Origin: Bacillus cereus G9842
GTDB taxonomy: Bacteria > Bacillota > Bacilli > Bacillales > Bacillaceae_G
Reading direction: 5' to 3'
DNA: 64,000 bases
Assembly: GCF_000021305.1 (NCBI RefSeq)
Contig: NC_011772.1
Location: 968,001-1,032,000 of the forward strand
The translations under genes and the position numbers were made by a program. Of the stretch, positions 14,798-23,693 are shown in pieces. The notes below the pieces were generated by a model. That model saw nothing but the letters and a program-made list of their open reading frames with translations, made no database searches and had not been told where the DNA came from. Numbering within the stretch: position 1 is the stretch's first letter; each line of letters opens with the position of its first letter.

Positions 14798-15187
14798 ATG
14801 GAAACGAAGTATAGTAAACCTTTTGTATATGAATTTATTACGGAGAAAGAGGTCATGAATGCAGCGAATGATCTAGTGAAGAAAGGAATAGAACAAAAAG
14901 ATATTTACGTATTAACACATGAGAAAGATAGGACAGATAGAATTGCAGACAATGCAGACGTGAATACAATTGGGATAAAAGAGGAGGGACTTGGGACAAG
15001 CATTATTAACGTCTTTCAAAAAACAGGAGATCAGTTAAGAAATAAGATGCAGGAGTTAGGGCTTAATGAGGAAGAAGCGAACTTTTATGAAGAAAAGCTG
15101 GATGAAGGGAAAATCTTGTTATTCGTTAAGGATTTAGAAAGAGTCGGTGAATGGTTACAAGAAAGAAGATGCATGTATTCTATTTAA
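14798..15187 (+). CDS. general stress protein, YflT domain
   Basis: 129 residues; AAAGGAGGAAG precedes the ATG. The N-terminal part (KPFVYEFITEKEVMNAANDL, KGIEQKDIYVLTHEKDRTDR) is the YflT fold, an alpha/beta domain common in sigma-B-controlled proteins. The rest is a helical tail (AEEANFYEEKLDEGKI-like). Cytoplasmic; exact activity unknown. It leads a cluster of stress genes with CsbD and a GlsB-like protein, and has a sigma B promoter. Confidence 0.8.
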   Translation: METKYSKPFVYEFITEKEVMNAANDLVKKGIEQKDIYVLTHEKDRTDRIADNADVNTIGIKEEGLGTSIINVFQKTGDQLRNKMQELGLNEEEANFYEEKLDEGKILLFVKDLERVGEWLQERRCMYSI

Positions 15188-15237
15188 ATTTGTATCCTTT
15201 AAATCTATAAATCTATTACGAAAAGGAGATGGGAAAT

Positions 15238-15438
15238 ATGAGTGAGAGCGGGCTAAAAGAACAAATTACGGGTAAAGTTGAAAAGAAAAAAGGACAAATA
15301 AAAGAAGGAATTGGTGAAGTTACAGAAGATAGAGAGTTGAAAAATGAAGGGAAGTGGGAGAAGACGAAGGGAACTATAAAAGAAAAAGTCGGAAAAGTGA
15401 AACAAAAGATAAGCGATGAGTTGGATAATAAAGAATAA
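15238..15438 (+). CDS. csbD: CsbD-like stress protein
   Basis: 66 residues. AAAAGGAG abuts the ATG at 15229, so the ATG at 15238 with 9-base spacing is the start. The whole chain is charged, Lys/Glu-rich and probably disordered: [19 protein letters not shown], followed by [20 protein letters not shown]. This is the CsbD family, a general stress marker controlled by sigma B. Symbol given by family. Confidence 0.85.
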   Translation: MSESGLKEQITGKVEKKKGQIKEGIGEVTEDRELKNEGKWEKTKGTIKEKVGKVKQKISDELDNKE

Positions 15439-15445
15439 TACATTT

Positions 15446-15480
15446 TCATCAAGCTTTGGTTACATACCAAAGCTTGATGA
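15446..15480. terminator. 15-bp hairpin after csbD
   Basis: TCATCAAGCTTTGGT/ACCAAAGCTTGATGA with a 5-base loop. It has no T run, so it may be an RNA-processing or attenuation stem that lowers expression of the next gene. Confidence 0.5.
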
Positions 15481-15513
15481 ATCCAATATAAAAATAATAT
15501 AGGAGGTTTAATT

Positions 15514-15765
15514 GTGGGACTTATTATTACGTGTATTGTAGGTGGACTTATTGGTGCGTTAGCTGGAATGATTACAGGGAAAGACTTTCCTTTAGGTATA
15601 GTTGGTAATGTAATTGCTGGATTAATCGGATCTTGGGTTGGTAGTGCATTATTTGGTCACTGGGGTCCTGAATGGGGAGGCATCTTTATTCTTCCAGCTT
15701 TATTAGGCGCAATCGTCTTTATTTTAATCGTCACATTCTTCTCTAGAATGCTACGGAAAGCGTAA
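15514..15765 (+). CDS. GlsB/YeaQ/YmgE family membrane protein
   Basis: 83 residues starting at GTG, 7 bases after AGGAGG. Three Gly-rich membrane helices (IITCIVGGLIGALAGMITG, GNVIAGLIGSWVGSALFG, LLGAIVFILIVTFF). The family (transglycosylase-associated, Pfam Transgly_assoc) is induced by general stress. It is the last gene of the YflT-CsbD-GlsB stress cluster. Confidence 0.85.
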   Translation: MGLIITCIVGGLIGALAGMITGKDFPLGIVGNVIAGLIGSWVGSALFGHWGPEWGGIFILPALLGAIVFILIVTFFSRMLRKA

Positions 15766-15836
15766 GTATGATAATGAATAGTAATTTTAAGTTTGTTATA
15801 TATAGCGATAGGGTTAATGAACTGATAAATATACAT

Positions 15837-15876
15837 AAAAAAGCATCCAATTAAAATAATTTGGATGCTTTTTTAA
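15837..15876 (+). terminator. terminator of stress cluster
   Basis: AAAAAAGCATCCAA/TTGGATGCTTTTTT stem-loop. Confidence 0.8.
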
Positions 15877-15891
15877 TGTAATCTGCATAGG

Positions 15892-15940
15892 AATGAGCGG
15901 GGGGATGAAGGCCCCCGCTCATTGAAATTACACTTTTTAT
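15892..15940 (+). repeat. bcr1-like 3' half
   Basis: AATGAGCGGGGGGATGAAGG, then CCCCCGCTCATT and AAATTACACTTTTTAT: the right half of bcr1 with compensating changes in the stem (GAGCGGGGG/CCCCCGCTC in place of CAGTGGGGG/CCCCCACTG). It lies just downstream of the minus-strand gene at 15947 and may serve as its terminator. Confidence 0.55.
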
Positions 15941-15946
15941 TATGTA

Positions 15947-16147
15947 TTAAACCATCGTTACTTTTTCACAATTATTTATTCTTACGACTTGCCTTGGCTC
16001 TATATGAGATAAGTCCTCGTTATTACCTATATCAACTACAATTGTATTTGTTAGTATATTAATAATGGAACCAACTAACTTTGTAGCATGATCGTGTCGA
16101 TAAGAAAATTGAACGAAATCTCCCTTTTTAAAGTTGTGCTCTTCCAT
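15947..16147 (-). CDS. DUF2187 (YkvS-like) protein
   Basis: 66 residues; TAGGGGGATCT upstream of the ATG. A small beta-barrel pattern (KKGDFVQFSYRHDHATKLVG, SIINILTNTIVVDIGN) fits DUF2187/YkvS. Cytoplasmic; function unknown. It is transcribed away from rsbV. Confidence 0.75.
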   Translation of the reverse strand: MEEHNFKKGDFVQFSYRHDHATKLVGSIINILTNTIVVDIGNNEDLSHIEPRQVVRINNCEKVTMV

Positions 16148-16285
16148 AGATAGATCCCCCTAAAAATAATGTTTATACATTATACATACACAAATTTATA
16201 AGGTTTAAACATTCGGTAGTATTTTTTTTAGTGTTAAGCTGAGAAAGGTGTAGAAAATTTATTTATAATGAAAATAAAAAAATAT

Positions 16286-16310
16286 GTTTAAAACTAATTT
16301 TTATGGGTAA
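16286..16310 (+). promoter_or_regulatory. sigma-B promoter of rsbV operon
   Basis: GTTTAA (16286-16291), 13 bp, GGGTAA (16305-16310), 34 bases before rsbV. It gives positive autoregulation of sigB, as described for B. cereus. Confidence 0.8.
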
Positions 16311-16344
16311 TTAAATAGTAAAAGTTTGAGATAAGGGGGCGGAA

Positions 16345-16683
16345 ATGATGAATTTGGAAATAAATATTTTGCAAAATGATGTAGGTTATACGGTACAACT
16401 TAATGGTGAGATTGATGCGTATACGGCATCAGATTTAAAAAATAAGGTAATGCCTATTACAAGCGAAAAAGAGGTTCATATTGTAGTAGATTTTCATAAC
16501 GTAGATTATATGGATAGTACTGGTTTAGGTGTTTTTATAGCGCTATTAAAAGCAGTTAAGAAAAATGATGGAAAACTAGAGTTTATCGGTGTATCTAAAA
16601 GATTAAAAAGATTATTCGATATTACAGGGTTAACAGAAATATTAAATTTGAATTCCGATTTTGAAAAAGTAGAAAGAAGGTGA
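16345..16683 (+). CDS. rsbV: anti-anti-sigma factor RsbV
   Basis: 112 residues (111 if the second ATG at 16348, better spaced from AAGGGGGCGG, is used). The STAS domain holds the phospho-acceptor motif VDYMDSTGLGVFIALLKAV; Ser in MDSTGLG is the residue phosphorylated by RsbW. Unphosphorylated RsbV binds RsbW and frees sigma B. First gene of rsbV-rsbW-sigB. Confidence 0.97.
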   Translation: MMNLEINILQNDVGYTVQLNGEIDAYTASDLKNKVMPITSEKEVHIVVDFHNVDYMDSTGLGVFIALLKAVKKNDGKLEFIGVSKRLKRLFDITGLTEILNLNSDFEKVERR

Positions 16684-16689
16684 CTAGGG

Positions 16690-17172
16690 ATGATGGAGAG
16701 ATTTGAAAAGATAGAAATGAAAATTCCTGCAAAGGCAGAATATGTGGCTATTATTCGTTTAACAATGGCTGGTGTTGCGAATCGAATGGGCTTTGCTTAT
16801 GACGATATAGAAGATATGAAAATTGCTATTAGTGAAGCATGTACAAACATTGTACAACATGCATATAAAGAAGACGTTGGAGAAATTACAATTGTCTTTG
16901 GTCTATATGAAGATCGATTAGAAATTATGGCTGCGGATAATGGAGTTAGCTTTGATTTCAGTAGCTTAAAAAGTAAAGTCGGTCCGTATGATATTAATAA
17001 ACCAGTAGAACATTTGCCGGAAAATGGTTTAGGTTTATATTTAATCAATACGTTAATGGATGATATACAAATCATGCATGATGAGGGCATGACAGTTTTA
17101 ATGACAAAATATATACAAAGAGAGCAGGTGGAGAATGATGGAAATCCAATCTCAACCTACAACTCTTACTAA
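16690..17172 (+). CDS. rsbW: anti-sigma-B factor and kinase RsbW
   Basis: 160 residues with the GHKL ATP-binding fold: ISEACTNIVQHAYKED (N box), AADNGVSFDF (G1) and ENGLGLYLINTLMD (G2). It binds and inhibits sigma B and phosphorylates RsbV. Its 3' end overlaps the start of sigB by 38 bases, which couples their translation and keeps the inhibitor and sigma factor in balance. Confidence 0.97.
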   Translation: MMERFEKIEMKIPAKAEYVAIIRLTMAGVANRMGFAYDDIEDMKIAISEACTNIVQHAYKEDVGEITIVFGLYEDRLEIMAADNGVSFDFSSLKSKVGPYDINKPVEHLPENGLGLYLINTLMDDIQIMHDEGMTVLMTKYIQREQVENDGNPISTYNSY

Positions 17173-17911
17173 AGAAGACGTTATTAAGCTAATTGCAGAA
17201 TTCCAACAAAACCAATGTAATGAAGCGCAGGAAAGGTTAGTTGATCATTATAAAAATCTCGTATATTCCATTGCATATCGCTATTCAAAAGGCGGGCCGA
17301 TGCATGAGGATATTATACAAGTAGGGATGTTAGGGCTCTTAGGCGCAATAAGAAGGTATGATTATTCGATAGGGAATGCTTTTGAGCCGTTTGCAATACC
17401 TACAATAGTAGGCGAAATAAAGAAGTATTTACGTGATAAAACTTGGGGTATTCATGTTCCAAGGCGAATTAAAGATTTAGGCGGGAAAATTAAACTTGCG
17501 ATAGAGGAGTTAACAGATCACCTGCAACGTTCACCGAAGATAATAGAAATTGCAAATCATTTAGGACTATCGGAAGAGGAAGTTCTAGAGATTATGGATG
17601 CGAAAAATAATTATCGAGTATCTTCCTTAGATGATGTAGTTGAAAATTCATCTGATGGAAGTTCGGTAGCGAGAATTGAATCTGTAGGTGAAGTAGAGCA
17701 AGGATATGAACAGACAGAAAGACGTCTCGTTTTAGAGGATATTTTTAACGTATTAAATGATACGGAAAAGAGTGTTATTCATTATATATTTGGAGAAAAT
17801 TTAAATCAAAAAGATACAGGAGAACGGTTAGGTATTTCGCAAATGCACGTTTCTCGTATTAAAAGACAAGCGATAAGTAAATTGAAGCAAGCTGCATTTT
17901 TAGATACATAA
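17135..17911 (+). CDS. sigB: general stress sigma factor SigB
   Basis: 258 residues with sigma-70 regions 2 (GGPMHEDIIQVGMLGLLGAI), 3 (PRRIKDLGGKIKLAIEELTD) and 4 (GERLGISQMHVSRIKRQAIS). It belongs to the sigma B/F/G group. It directs transcription from GTTTAA-N13-GGGTAT promoters, of which five are seen between 14.7 and 24.1 kb. GGTGGAG precedes the two adjacent ATG codons at 17135 and 17138. Confidence 0.97.
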   Translation: MMEIQSQPTTLTKEDVIKLIAEFQQNQCNEAQERLVDHYKNLVYSIAYRYSKGGPMHEDIIQVGMLGLLGAIRRYDYSIGNAFEPFAIPTIVGEIKKYLRDKTWGIHVPRRIKDLGGKIKLAIEELTDHLQRSPKIIEIANHLGLSEEEVLEIMDAKNNYRVSSLDDVVENSSDGSSVARIESVGEVEQGYEQTERRLVLEDIFNVLNDTEKSVIHYIFGENLNQKDTGERLGISQMHVSRIKRQAISKLKQAAFLDT

Positions 17912-17928
17912 AAATTTTAAATAATTAT

Positions 17929-17953
17929 GTTTAAAACATGAGGAAAGGGGTAC
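17929..17953 (+). promoter_or_regulatory. sigma-B promoter between sigB and ferritin-like gene
   Basis: GTTTAA (17929-17934), 13 bp, GGGTAC (17948-17953). Gives separate sigma-B-dependent transcription of the next gene. Confidence 0.75.
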
Positions 17954-17980
17954 TTATTAAGTATAGGAGGAGATATAAAA

Positions 17981-18421
17981 ATGTCACACGATGTGAAAGA
18001 ACTAATCGAAGGATTGAATGAAGATTTAGCAGGAGAATACTCAGCAATTATTATGTATAACCATAATGCAGCTACAGTTTCTGGTATATATAGACAAGTA
18101 TTGAAACCTTTCTTTGAATCTGAAATTAGTGATGAACAAGGACATGCCCTATATTTAGCGGAGAAAATTAAGACGTTAGGTGGTACACCTACTACGATCC
18201 CTTTACCAGTGAAACAAGTAGAAGATGTTAGAGAAATGTTAGAATCCGCTAGACAATCAGAATATGAAACAATTAAGCGTTATGAAACGAGAAAAGAACA
18301 GGCAGCGAAATTAAATATGACAGAGTTAGTTGTAAAACTAGAAGATATGATTGCAGATGAAACAAATCATATGGAAGAATTAGATCGTCTTTTAAATGAT
18401 AAAGCAATGGTGTTAAATTAA
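17981..18421 (+). CDS. ferritin-like (bacterioferritin-type) stress protein
   Basis: 146 residues; GGAGGAG before the ATG. A four-helix ferritin-like fold with metal-ligand pattern: NEDLAGEYSAIIMYNHNA (helix A Glu), ESEISDEQGHALYLAEKI (E..H), and ADETNHMEELDRLLND at the end (E..H). Known in B. cereus as the fourth gene of the sigB operon (orf4), strongly induced by sigma B. Likely iron storage or protection from oxidative damage. It is followed by a terminator. Confidence 0.88.
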   Translation: MSHDVKELIEGLNEDLAGEYSAIIMYNHNAATVSGIYRQVLKPFFESEISDEQGHALYLAEKIKTLGGTPTTIPLPVKQVEDVREMLESARQSEYETIKRYETRKEQAAKLNMTELVVKLEDMIADETNHMEELDRLLNDKAMVLN

Positions 18422-18441
18422 AAGTAGAAATTTATACAGTG

Positions 18442-18480
18442 AAAGAACAAATTCCTATTTCTAGGGGTTTGTTCTTTTGT
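18442..18480 (+). terminator. terminator
   Basis: AAAGAACAAA/TTTGTTCTTT stem and T run. Confidence 0.75.
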
Positions 18481-18593
18481 TGTATAAATATGTTTGAGTA
18501 CGAAATTTTCATTTTGTAACTGAGTATGTAATACTAGAAAAATAGAAAATGATAATAGATTTACATTTTAAATAAGAAAAGGGGAAATAACTT

Positions 18594-19736
18594 GTGTCCA
18601 TTTTAATTGTTGATGATAATCCGGTTAACATATTTGTAATTGAGAAAATTTTAAAACAAGCCGGATATCATGATCTTGTATCGCTCAATTCTGCACAAGA
18701 GCTCTTCGAATACATACAGTTTGGAAAAGATTCTTCCAGGCATAATGAAATTGACTTAATACTATTAGATATTATGATGCCTAAAATTGATGGACTTGAA
18801 GTTTGTAGGCGATTACAAAAAGAGGAGAAGTTTAAAGATATTCCTATTATTTTTGTTACAGCTTTAGAGGATGCAAATAAGTTGGCCGAAGCTCTTGATA
18901 TGGGGGCAATGGATTATATTACGAAACCTATAAATAAAGTTGAACTATTAGCACGTATGCGTGTAGCGTTACGCTTGAAATCGGAATTAAATTGGCATAA
19001 AGAACAAGAAGAAAATCTTCGGAATGAACTAGATTTAGCTACGCAAGTACAAAGAAACTTATTAAGTAGCCCATTAAGAGAAGATTATATAAAAATTGAA
19101 GCAAGTTACTTACCTTCATTTAAATTAGCTGGAGATATGTATTATTGGTATAAAATCGATGAAAACCGCTACGGTATTATATTATTAGACGTGATGGGAC
19201 ATGGTATATCTGCTTCATTAGTTTGTATGTTTATTTCGTCTGTATTACGTGAAACGATTAAATCTTTAATCGATCCAGAACTTGTCATTAAAGACTTAAA
19301 TAAATATATGACTCTTTTACATAATGAGAATGACGATATTCCATATTATTTTACAGCGATATATTTAGTAGTAGATACAGAAAAGAGAACGATTGAATAT
19401 GTAAATGCAGGGCATCCTTCTGGATACGTTTTAGTTGATGAAACAAATATGGTTGAACTAAATCGCGGGAGTTGTGCGGTAGGATTTTTTGATGAAATAA
19501 AAGTTGAAAAGACAGTTATACCTTTTGAGAAGAACGCTCAAATCGTATTGTTTACAGATGGTGTTCTTGAAGCAATTGCAAATGATGAATTTGAGGCTGA
19601 AGAGAAATTACGTACTTTTACAGAAAGAAAATGGGGAGATTTAGAAGGCGAGATAGAAGGGTTTTATAAGGGAGAACAGAAGAAAGCACAATCAGATGAT
19701 ATGTGCCTAATTATGATACAAACGAATGCAAAATAA
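18594..19736 (+). CDS. rsbY: PP2C phosphatase RsbY with receiver domain
   Basis: 380 residues starting at GTG with AAAAGGGGAAA upstream. Residues 1-125 are a response-regulator receiver (VDDNPVNIFVIEKILKQAGY; acceptor Asp in LILLDIMMPKIDG; ITKPINKVELL). Residues about 165-378 are a SpoIIE/RsbU-type PP2C phosphatase (LAGDMYYWYKI, LLDVMGHGISASL, QSDDMCLIMIQ). It dephosphorylates RsbV after RsbK transfers phosphate to the receiver. This is the B. cereus group replacement for RsbU/RsbP. It is called rsbY or rsbP in different annotations. Confidence 0.95.
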   Translation: MSILIVDDNPVNIFVIEKILKQAGYHDLVSLNSAQELFEYIQFGKDSSRHNEIDLILLDIMMPKIDGLEVCRRLQKEEKFKDIPIIFVTALEDANKLAEALDMGAMDYITKPINKVELLARMRVALRLKSELNWHKEQEENLRNELDLATQVQRNLLSSPLREDYIKIEASYLPSFKLAGDMYYWYKIDENRYGIILLDVMGHGISASLVCMFISSVLRETIKSLIDPELVIKDLNKYMTLLHNENDDIPYYFTAIYLVVDTEKRTIEYVNAGHPSGYVLVDETNMVELNRGSCAVGFFDEIKVEKTVIPFEKNAQIVLFTDGVLEAIANDEFEAEEKLRTFTERKWGDLEGEIEGFYKGEQKKAQSDDMCLIMIQTNAK

Positions 19737-19739
19737 AAA

Positions 19740-19778
19740 GCGTATGAAATCCAAACAGAGGATTTCATACGCTTTTTA
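19740..19778 (+). terminator. terminator of rsbY
   Basis: GCGTATGAAATCC/GGATTTCATACGC stem, followed by TTTTTAT, whose last bases are also the left TTTAT of the next bcr1 copy. Confidence 0.8.
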
Positions 19779-19928
19779 TCCCGCATTAACGGGCAGTAAG
19801 ACTCCCACCAAAAAATTTAGTCTGAAGCAAAGAAGGCAGGTGGGAGATCAACTGTCCGTAAACGCCCGATTGGTGAGGGCTGATAATCAGTGGGGAATCC
19901 CCCCCATCTGATTAAAGTTTCACTTTAT
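19775..19928 (+). repeat. bcr1 repeat, full length
   Basis: 154 bp between TTTAT ends, sitting exactly between the convergent rsbY and rsbM genes. Its right-hand TTTAT supplies the TAA stop of rsbM (19927-19925). Confidence 0.9.
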
Positions 19929-20782
19929 TGTATTTTTTGATAAATTTGTTCGCTAGGATTAAATTGGGTATAATGCGGCATTATATCTGAAAAACGAAGA
20001 GTTTCTTTATTCCCTAAACATAGAAATCCATTGTGACTTAAACTTTCATAAAATAGTTGCTGCACTTGGTTTTGAAGTTTACTTGTAAAGTAAATTAAAA
20101 CGTTACGACAAAGTATAATATGAAACTCGTTAAAAGATTGATCGGTTACTAAATTATGCTGTGCAAAAATAATGTTTTGTAAAAGTGATGGATTGAAATA
20201 AGCAAAACGACTATCCGTCGAATAATAGTTAGAAAATGCTTGTGTACCGCCAGCTTGTAAATAGTTTTTCGTGTAAGTTTGCATTTTATTTAATGAAAGT
20301 ATGCCTTGTTTTGCTTTTTCTAACACATTTGTATTCATATCTGTTGCATAAATAACAGCCTTTTCACTTAATCCTTCTTCGTGAAGTAAGATGGACATTG
20401 ATAATACTTCTTCACCAGTTGCGCATCCAGCATGCCAAATTCTAATTTCAGGATGTTTTTTCAATTCAGGAATAACATGCTCTCTTAGCGCTTTAAAAAA
20501 AGCAGGATTACGGAACATCTCAGTTACATTAATGGAGAAATCATTTAATAACTGTTCTAAAAACCCTTCTTCATGAATTACTTTTTCAATTAATTTTGAA
20601 ATGGTAGGGATATTAGAGAGCTGCATTCTATTGCAAATCCTTCTATAAATAGATGTGCGAGCATATTGGCGAAAATCAAATCCTGATAGTTTAAATACCG
20701 CTTCTAATAGTAATTCAATTTCTAAGTTCGTACGCTTATCCGTATCTACTGATGGATCAAAATTATAATACTTATTTTCCAC
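19925..20782 (-). CDS. rsbM: CheR-type methyltransferase RsbM
   Basis: 285 residues from GTG 20782. N-terminal CheR helical domain (about 20-75) and SAM-binding Rossmann domain with HAGCATGEEVLSMSILLHEE (motif I), YATDMNTNVLEKAKQG and CRNVLIYF. RsbM of B. cereus methylates RsbK and thereby lowers sigma B activity under non-stress conditions. It is 16 bases downstream of rsbK in one operon. It has no chemoreceptor neighbours, so the target is the kinase rather than an MCP. Confidence 0.93.
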   Translation of the reverse strand: MENKYYNFDPSVDTDKRTNLEIELLLEAVFKLSGFDFRQYARTSIYRRICNRMQLSNIPTISKLIEKVIHEEGFLEQLLNDFSINVTEMFRNPAFFKALREHVIPELKKHPEIRIWHAGCATGEEVLSMSILLHEEGLSEKAVIYATDMNTNVLEKAKQGILSLNKMQTYTKNYLQAGGTQAFSNYYSTDSRFAYFNPSLLQNIIFAQHNLVTDQSFNEFHIILCRNVLIYFTSKLQNQVQQLFYESLSHNGFLCLGNKETLRFSDIMPHYTQFNPSEQIYQKIQ

Positions 20783-20798
20783 TCCAACTAAACCTCAC

Positions 20799-23489
20799 TT
20801 ATTTTATTAACCATACACTCATTACCGAATAGAGTTGATGTAGGTTTAATGGTTTACTTATATAATCTGAAGCGCCAGCAGATAAACATTTTTCCTTATC
20901 ATTTGGCATTGCTTTAGCAGTTAATGCGATAATAGGTATTTCATGTAACCCTAAGTTCATTCGGATATTTTCCATCGTTTCATAACCGTCCATATTAGGC
21001 ATCATAATATCCATTAAAATAAGGTCAATATTTGTATTGCTTTTTAGTATTTCTAAACACTCTATGCCGTTTTGGGCAGTAATAATGTTGGCGTTTTGTT
21101 TTTTTAATGCATTTTGTAACGCAAATATATTTCGATGATCATCATCGACAATTAAAATGGTTTTCTCTTGGAAGACGTTATTTGTTTCGGTAGTAACGAT
21201 AGTTTCTTCAACAACTTCAGCAGGAATAACGTCATCTACCGTTGCTGCGACTTCTAAATTGGATAACTGTATATCATGTAATCCATTTGGAAGGTTAGGA
21301 ATATATACCGTGAAAGTACTACCTTCTCCTAAATTACTCTCTAACGTAATCCAACCACCTAATAATCTAGCAAACTCTTTACAAATAGATAACCCTAAGC
21401 CTGTACCACCATATTTCCGAATTGTTGCTCCATCTGCCTGTTGAAAGGCTTCGAAAATAAGTTGATGCTGTTCTTTAGCGATACCAATACCAGTATCTTT
21501 TACTGAAATTGTAATCCACTCTTTACTTATAGATTGCATATCATGACTCAAATTGGTTGTTTCTATCGGATTGAAATGTAAAGAGACGGATCCTTTTTCT
21601 GTGAATTTAAATGCATTGGATAGTAAGTTTTTAATAATTTGTTCAATCCGTTTTGCATCTGTATAAAACAAATCTGGAATCGTATCACTGTCTTCAATAG
21701 TAAATTCGACATTTTTTTGTGCAGCTATATGTAAAAAGTTTTGATGCATATTGGCTGCCATGTCACTTATGTTCGTTGCTTCAAAAATGATGTCTAGTTT
21801 GCCTGCTTCTACTTTAGATAAATCTAGTATGTCATTAATTAAAGTAAGTAAGTCTTTCCCTGATGAATGAATGACAGTTGCTAGTTCAATTTCATCATCC
21901 GATAAATGATTATCATGATTTTCTCTTAACATTTCAGATAATAGTAAAATACTATTTAACGGTGTGCGTAATTCATGTGACATATTTGCTAGGAACTCAG
22001 ATTTGTATTTTGAGCTGCGTAACAACTCACTTGCTTTTTCTTCTAATTCTGATTTAGTAATTTGTAAGTCAGCTGTTTTCTGCTCAGCTTCTTCAGTTCT
22101 AGACTCTAATTGTTCATTCGTTGTTCGTAATTCTTCTGCTTGCATTTGTAGTTCTTCCGCTTGCGTTTGCAATTCTTCTGATTGAACTTGTAACTCTTCT
22201 GTCATTGCTTGTGATTCATGTAAAAGAGTTTGAATTCGCATACGTCCCATAATGCTATGGATTGTCAAACCTAGATTATCAACAGTTTGTTGAATTAAAT
22301 CTTGATGCAAGTCTGAAATCTCAGTTACACTTACTAACTCCATTACTGCAATTACTTCATCCTCAAATAAGATAGGGATGACTAGTAGGTTTTTAGGGCG
22401 TATTTCTAATAATCCAGTAGTAACGTAACGGAATTCTTCAGGTATGTCCCTGAGAATAAAACTTTTCTTTTCTAAAGCAGACTGTCCAATGAAACCTTCA
22501 CCCATTTTAATAGACTGTTTTCCAACATCAGGACCTTGACCGGCGAAAGAAGCTTTCTTCACATAGTAGACAGTGTCTTCAATTTCTTCACGAACATAAA
22601 ATGCACCGCAAGAAGTTTGCGTTTTTTGTATAACCCCACTAAGAATTTTGTTACCTAACATCTCAATAGAAGATACACCTTGATACATTAAAATTAATTC
22701 TGCAAGCTCGGTTTGCAACCACTCTCTTTTCGATATTTCGTCTAGTAAGTGGTTCGTTGTATGAGCTAGATCTTTTATTTCATCATGGCTGTTTACATGA
22801 ATTCTTTCCGTAATTTTTTCTTTGGAAGAAATGGATTTAATAGCTTGAATTACATTTTTAATCGTTTTTGTAATGGAATTCGAAATATAGAGTGAAACGA
22901 TAATGGAAATACAAGAAAGTAAGAACAATAAACTGTATAACCAAATCTCTAATTTATTATTTTCAATATCTAATTGTGCAGCTCTTTTTTTCGTTAGTTG
23001 CTCCTCAGTGCTACGGAAGTTAGTTAGCTGCGACTGTAATGACTGAATTTGAGTCGTGTCGATTGTTTGTACATTATTACTATTATTATTTGTAATGAGT
23101 GGGTGAATCTCTTTATTAATCCAACTAGTAATGTTTTCGTTAATCTGTTTTAATTTTTCTTGCTGAGAGGGGTTATCCTCTAATAAAGAAAAAAGATCTT
23201 GATAATGTTTTTCGTAATCCTTTTCTGCAGCGTTAAGGGATTGAACGTAATTTGCATCATTAGAAGTGATAAATCCTTTCGCTTTATTTTCAATTGTTAG
23301 TAAATCTTTCTCCACTTGATTCGTTAAATTAAGAACTTTAAAATCGTGATCAATAATAAAATTACGAGATTTTTGTAAACTGGAAATCCCATTGTTTAAC
23401 ATAATGAAAGAAATAAGCAAGAACAAAATGATAACTAAATAACCAGCCATAATTTTGTAACGAATACTAAATTTTGCTTTCGATTTCAT
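20799..23489 (-). CDS. rsbK: hybrid sensor histidine kinase RsbK
   Basis: 896 residues from ATG 23489 (the preceding TTG codon is not needed). Two membrane helices (about 12-32, 182-202) flank a CHASE3-like extracellular domain. Then come HAMP (about 204-255), GAF (about 270-412), a long Glu/Gln coiled coil (about 425-495, repeated EELQ-QAEEL), HisKA with NMSHELRTP (His505), HATPase with KNLLSNAFKF, DTGIG and GTGLGLSI, and a C-terminal receiver (Asp827 in LILMDIMMP). RsbK senses stress and signals to RsbY; Asp827 of its receiver is known to hold activity in check. Confidence 0.95.
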   Translation of the reverse strand: MKSKAKFSIRYKIMAGYLVIILFLLISFIMLNNGISSLQKSRNFIIDHDFKVLNLTNQVEKDLLTIENKAKGFITSNDANYVQSLNAAEKDYEKHYQDLFSLLEDNPSQQEKLKQINENITSWINKEIHPLITNNNSNNVQTIDTTQIQSLQSQLTNFRSTEEQLTKKRAAQLDIENNKLEIWLYSLLFLLSCISIIVSLYISNSITKTIKNVIQAIKSISSKEKITERIHVNSHDEIKDLAHTTNHLLDEISKREWLQTELAELILMYQGVSSIEMLGNKILSGVIQKTQTSCGAFYVREEIEDTVYYVKKASFAGQGPDVGKQSIKMGEGFIGQSALEKKSFILRDIPEEFRYVTTGLLEIRPKNLLVIPILFEDEVIAVMELVSVTEISDLHQDLIQQTVDNLGLTIHSIMGRMRIQTLLHESQAMTEELQVQSEELQTQAEELQMQAEELRTTNEQLESRTEEAEQKTADLQITKSELEEKASELLRSSKYKSEFLANMSHELRTPLNSILLLSEMLRENHDNHLSDDEIELATVIHSSGKDLLTLINDILDLSKVEAGKLDIIFEATNISDMAANMHQNFLHIAAQKNVEFTIEDSDTIPDLFYTDAKRIEQIIKNLLSNAFKFTEKGSVSLHFNPIETTNLSHDMQSISKEWITISVKDTGIGIAKEQHQLIFEAFQQADGATIRKYGGTGLGLSICKEFARLLGGWITLESNLGEGSTFTVYIPNLPNGLHDIQLSNLEVAATVDDVIPAEVVEETIVTTETNNVFQEKTILIVDDDHRNIFALQNALKKQNANIITAQNGIECLEILKSNTNIDLILMDIMMPNMDGYETMENIRMNLGLHEIPIIALTAKAMPNDKEKCLSAGASDYISKPLNLHQLYSVMSVWLIK

Positions 23490-23588
23490 CAAAAATTCCT
23501 ACCTTCAAGATTATTAAAAGTTTTCTATTTTAAAGAATAAAAAACGTAATATATATTATATCAGTTTTCATAAGGCCAAACTAGAAAT

Positions 23589-23617
23589 CCCCCTACTGTA
23601 TTAGGGGGTTCTTTTTT
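23589..23617 (+). terminator. orphan stem-loop with plus-strand T run
   Basis: CCCCCTA/TTAGGGGG stem then TTCTTTTTT, located between rsbK and the HPr-like gene. Both genes are on the minus strand, so a plus-strand terminator here has no obvious gene to end. It may still slow minus-strand transcription. Confidence 0.5.
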
Positions 23618-23693
23618 CATAGAGGAAATCATTTTGAAATATAAAAACATATATGAAAGGTAGTAAACGGGGGAATAGAGGATAACAAACATT

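Noticed and set aside
16286..16310. Sigma-A promoter of rsbV
   Set aside because: No TTGACA/TATAAT pair at proper distance; the sigma B hexamers fit well.
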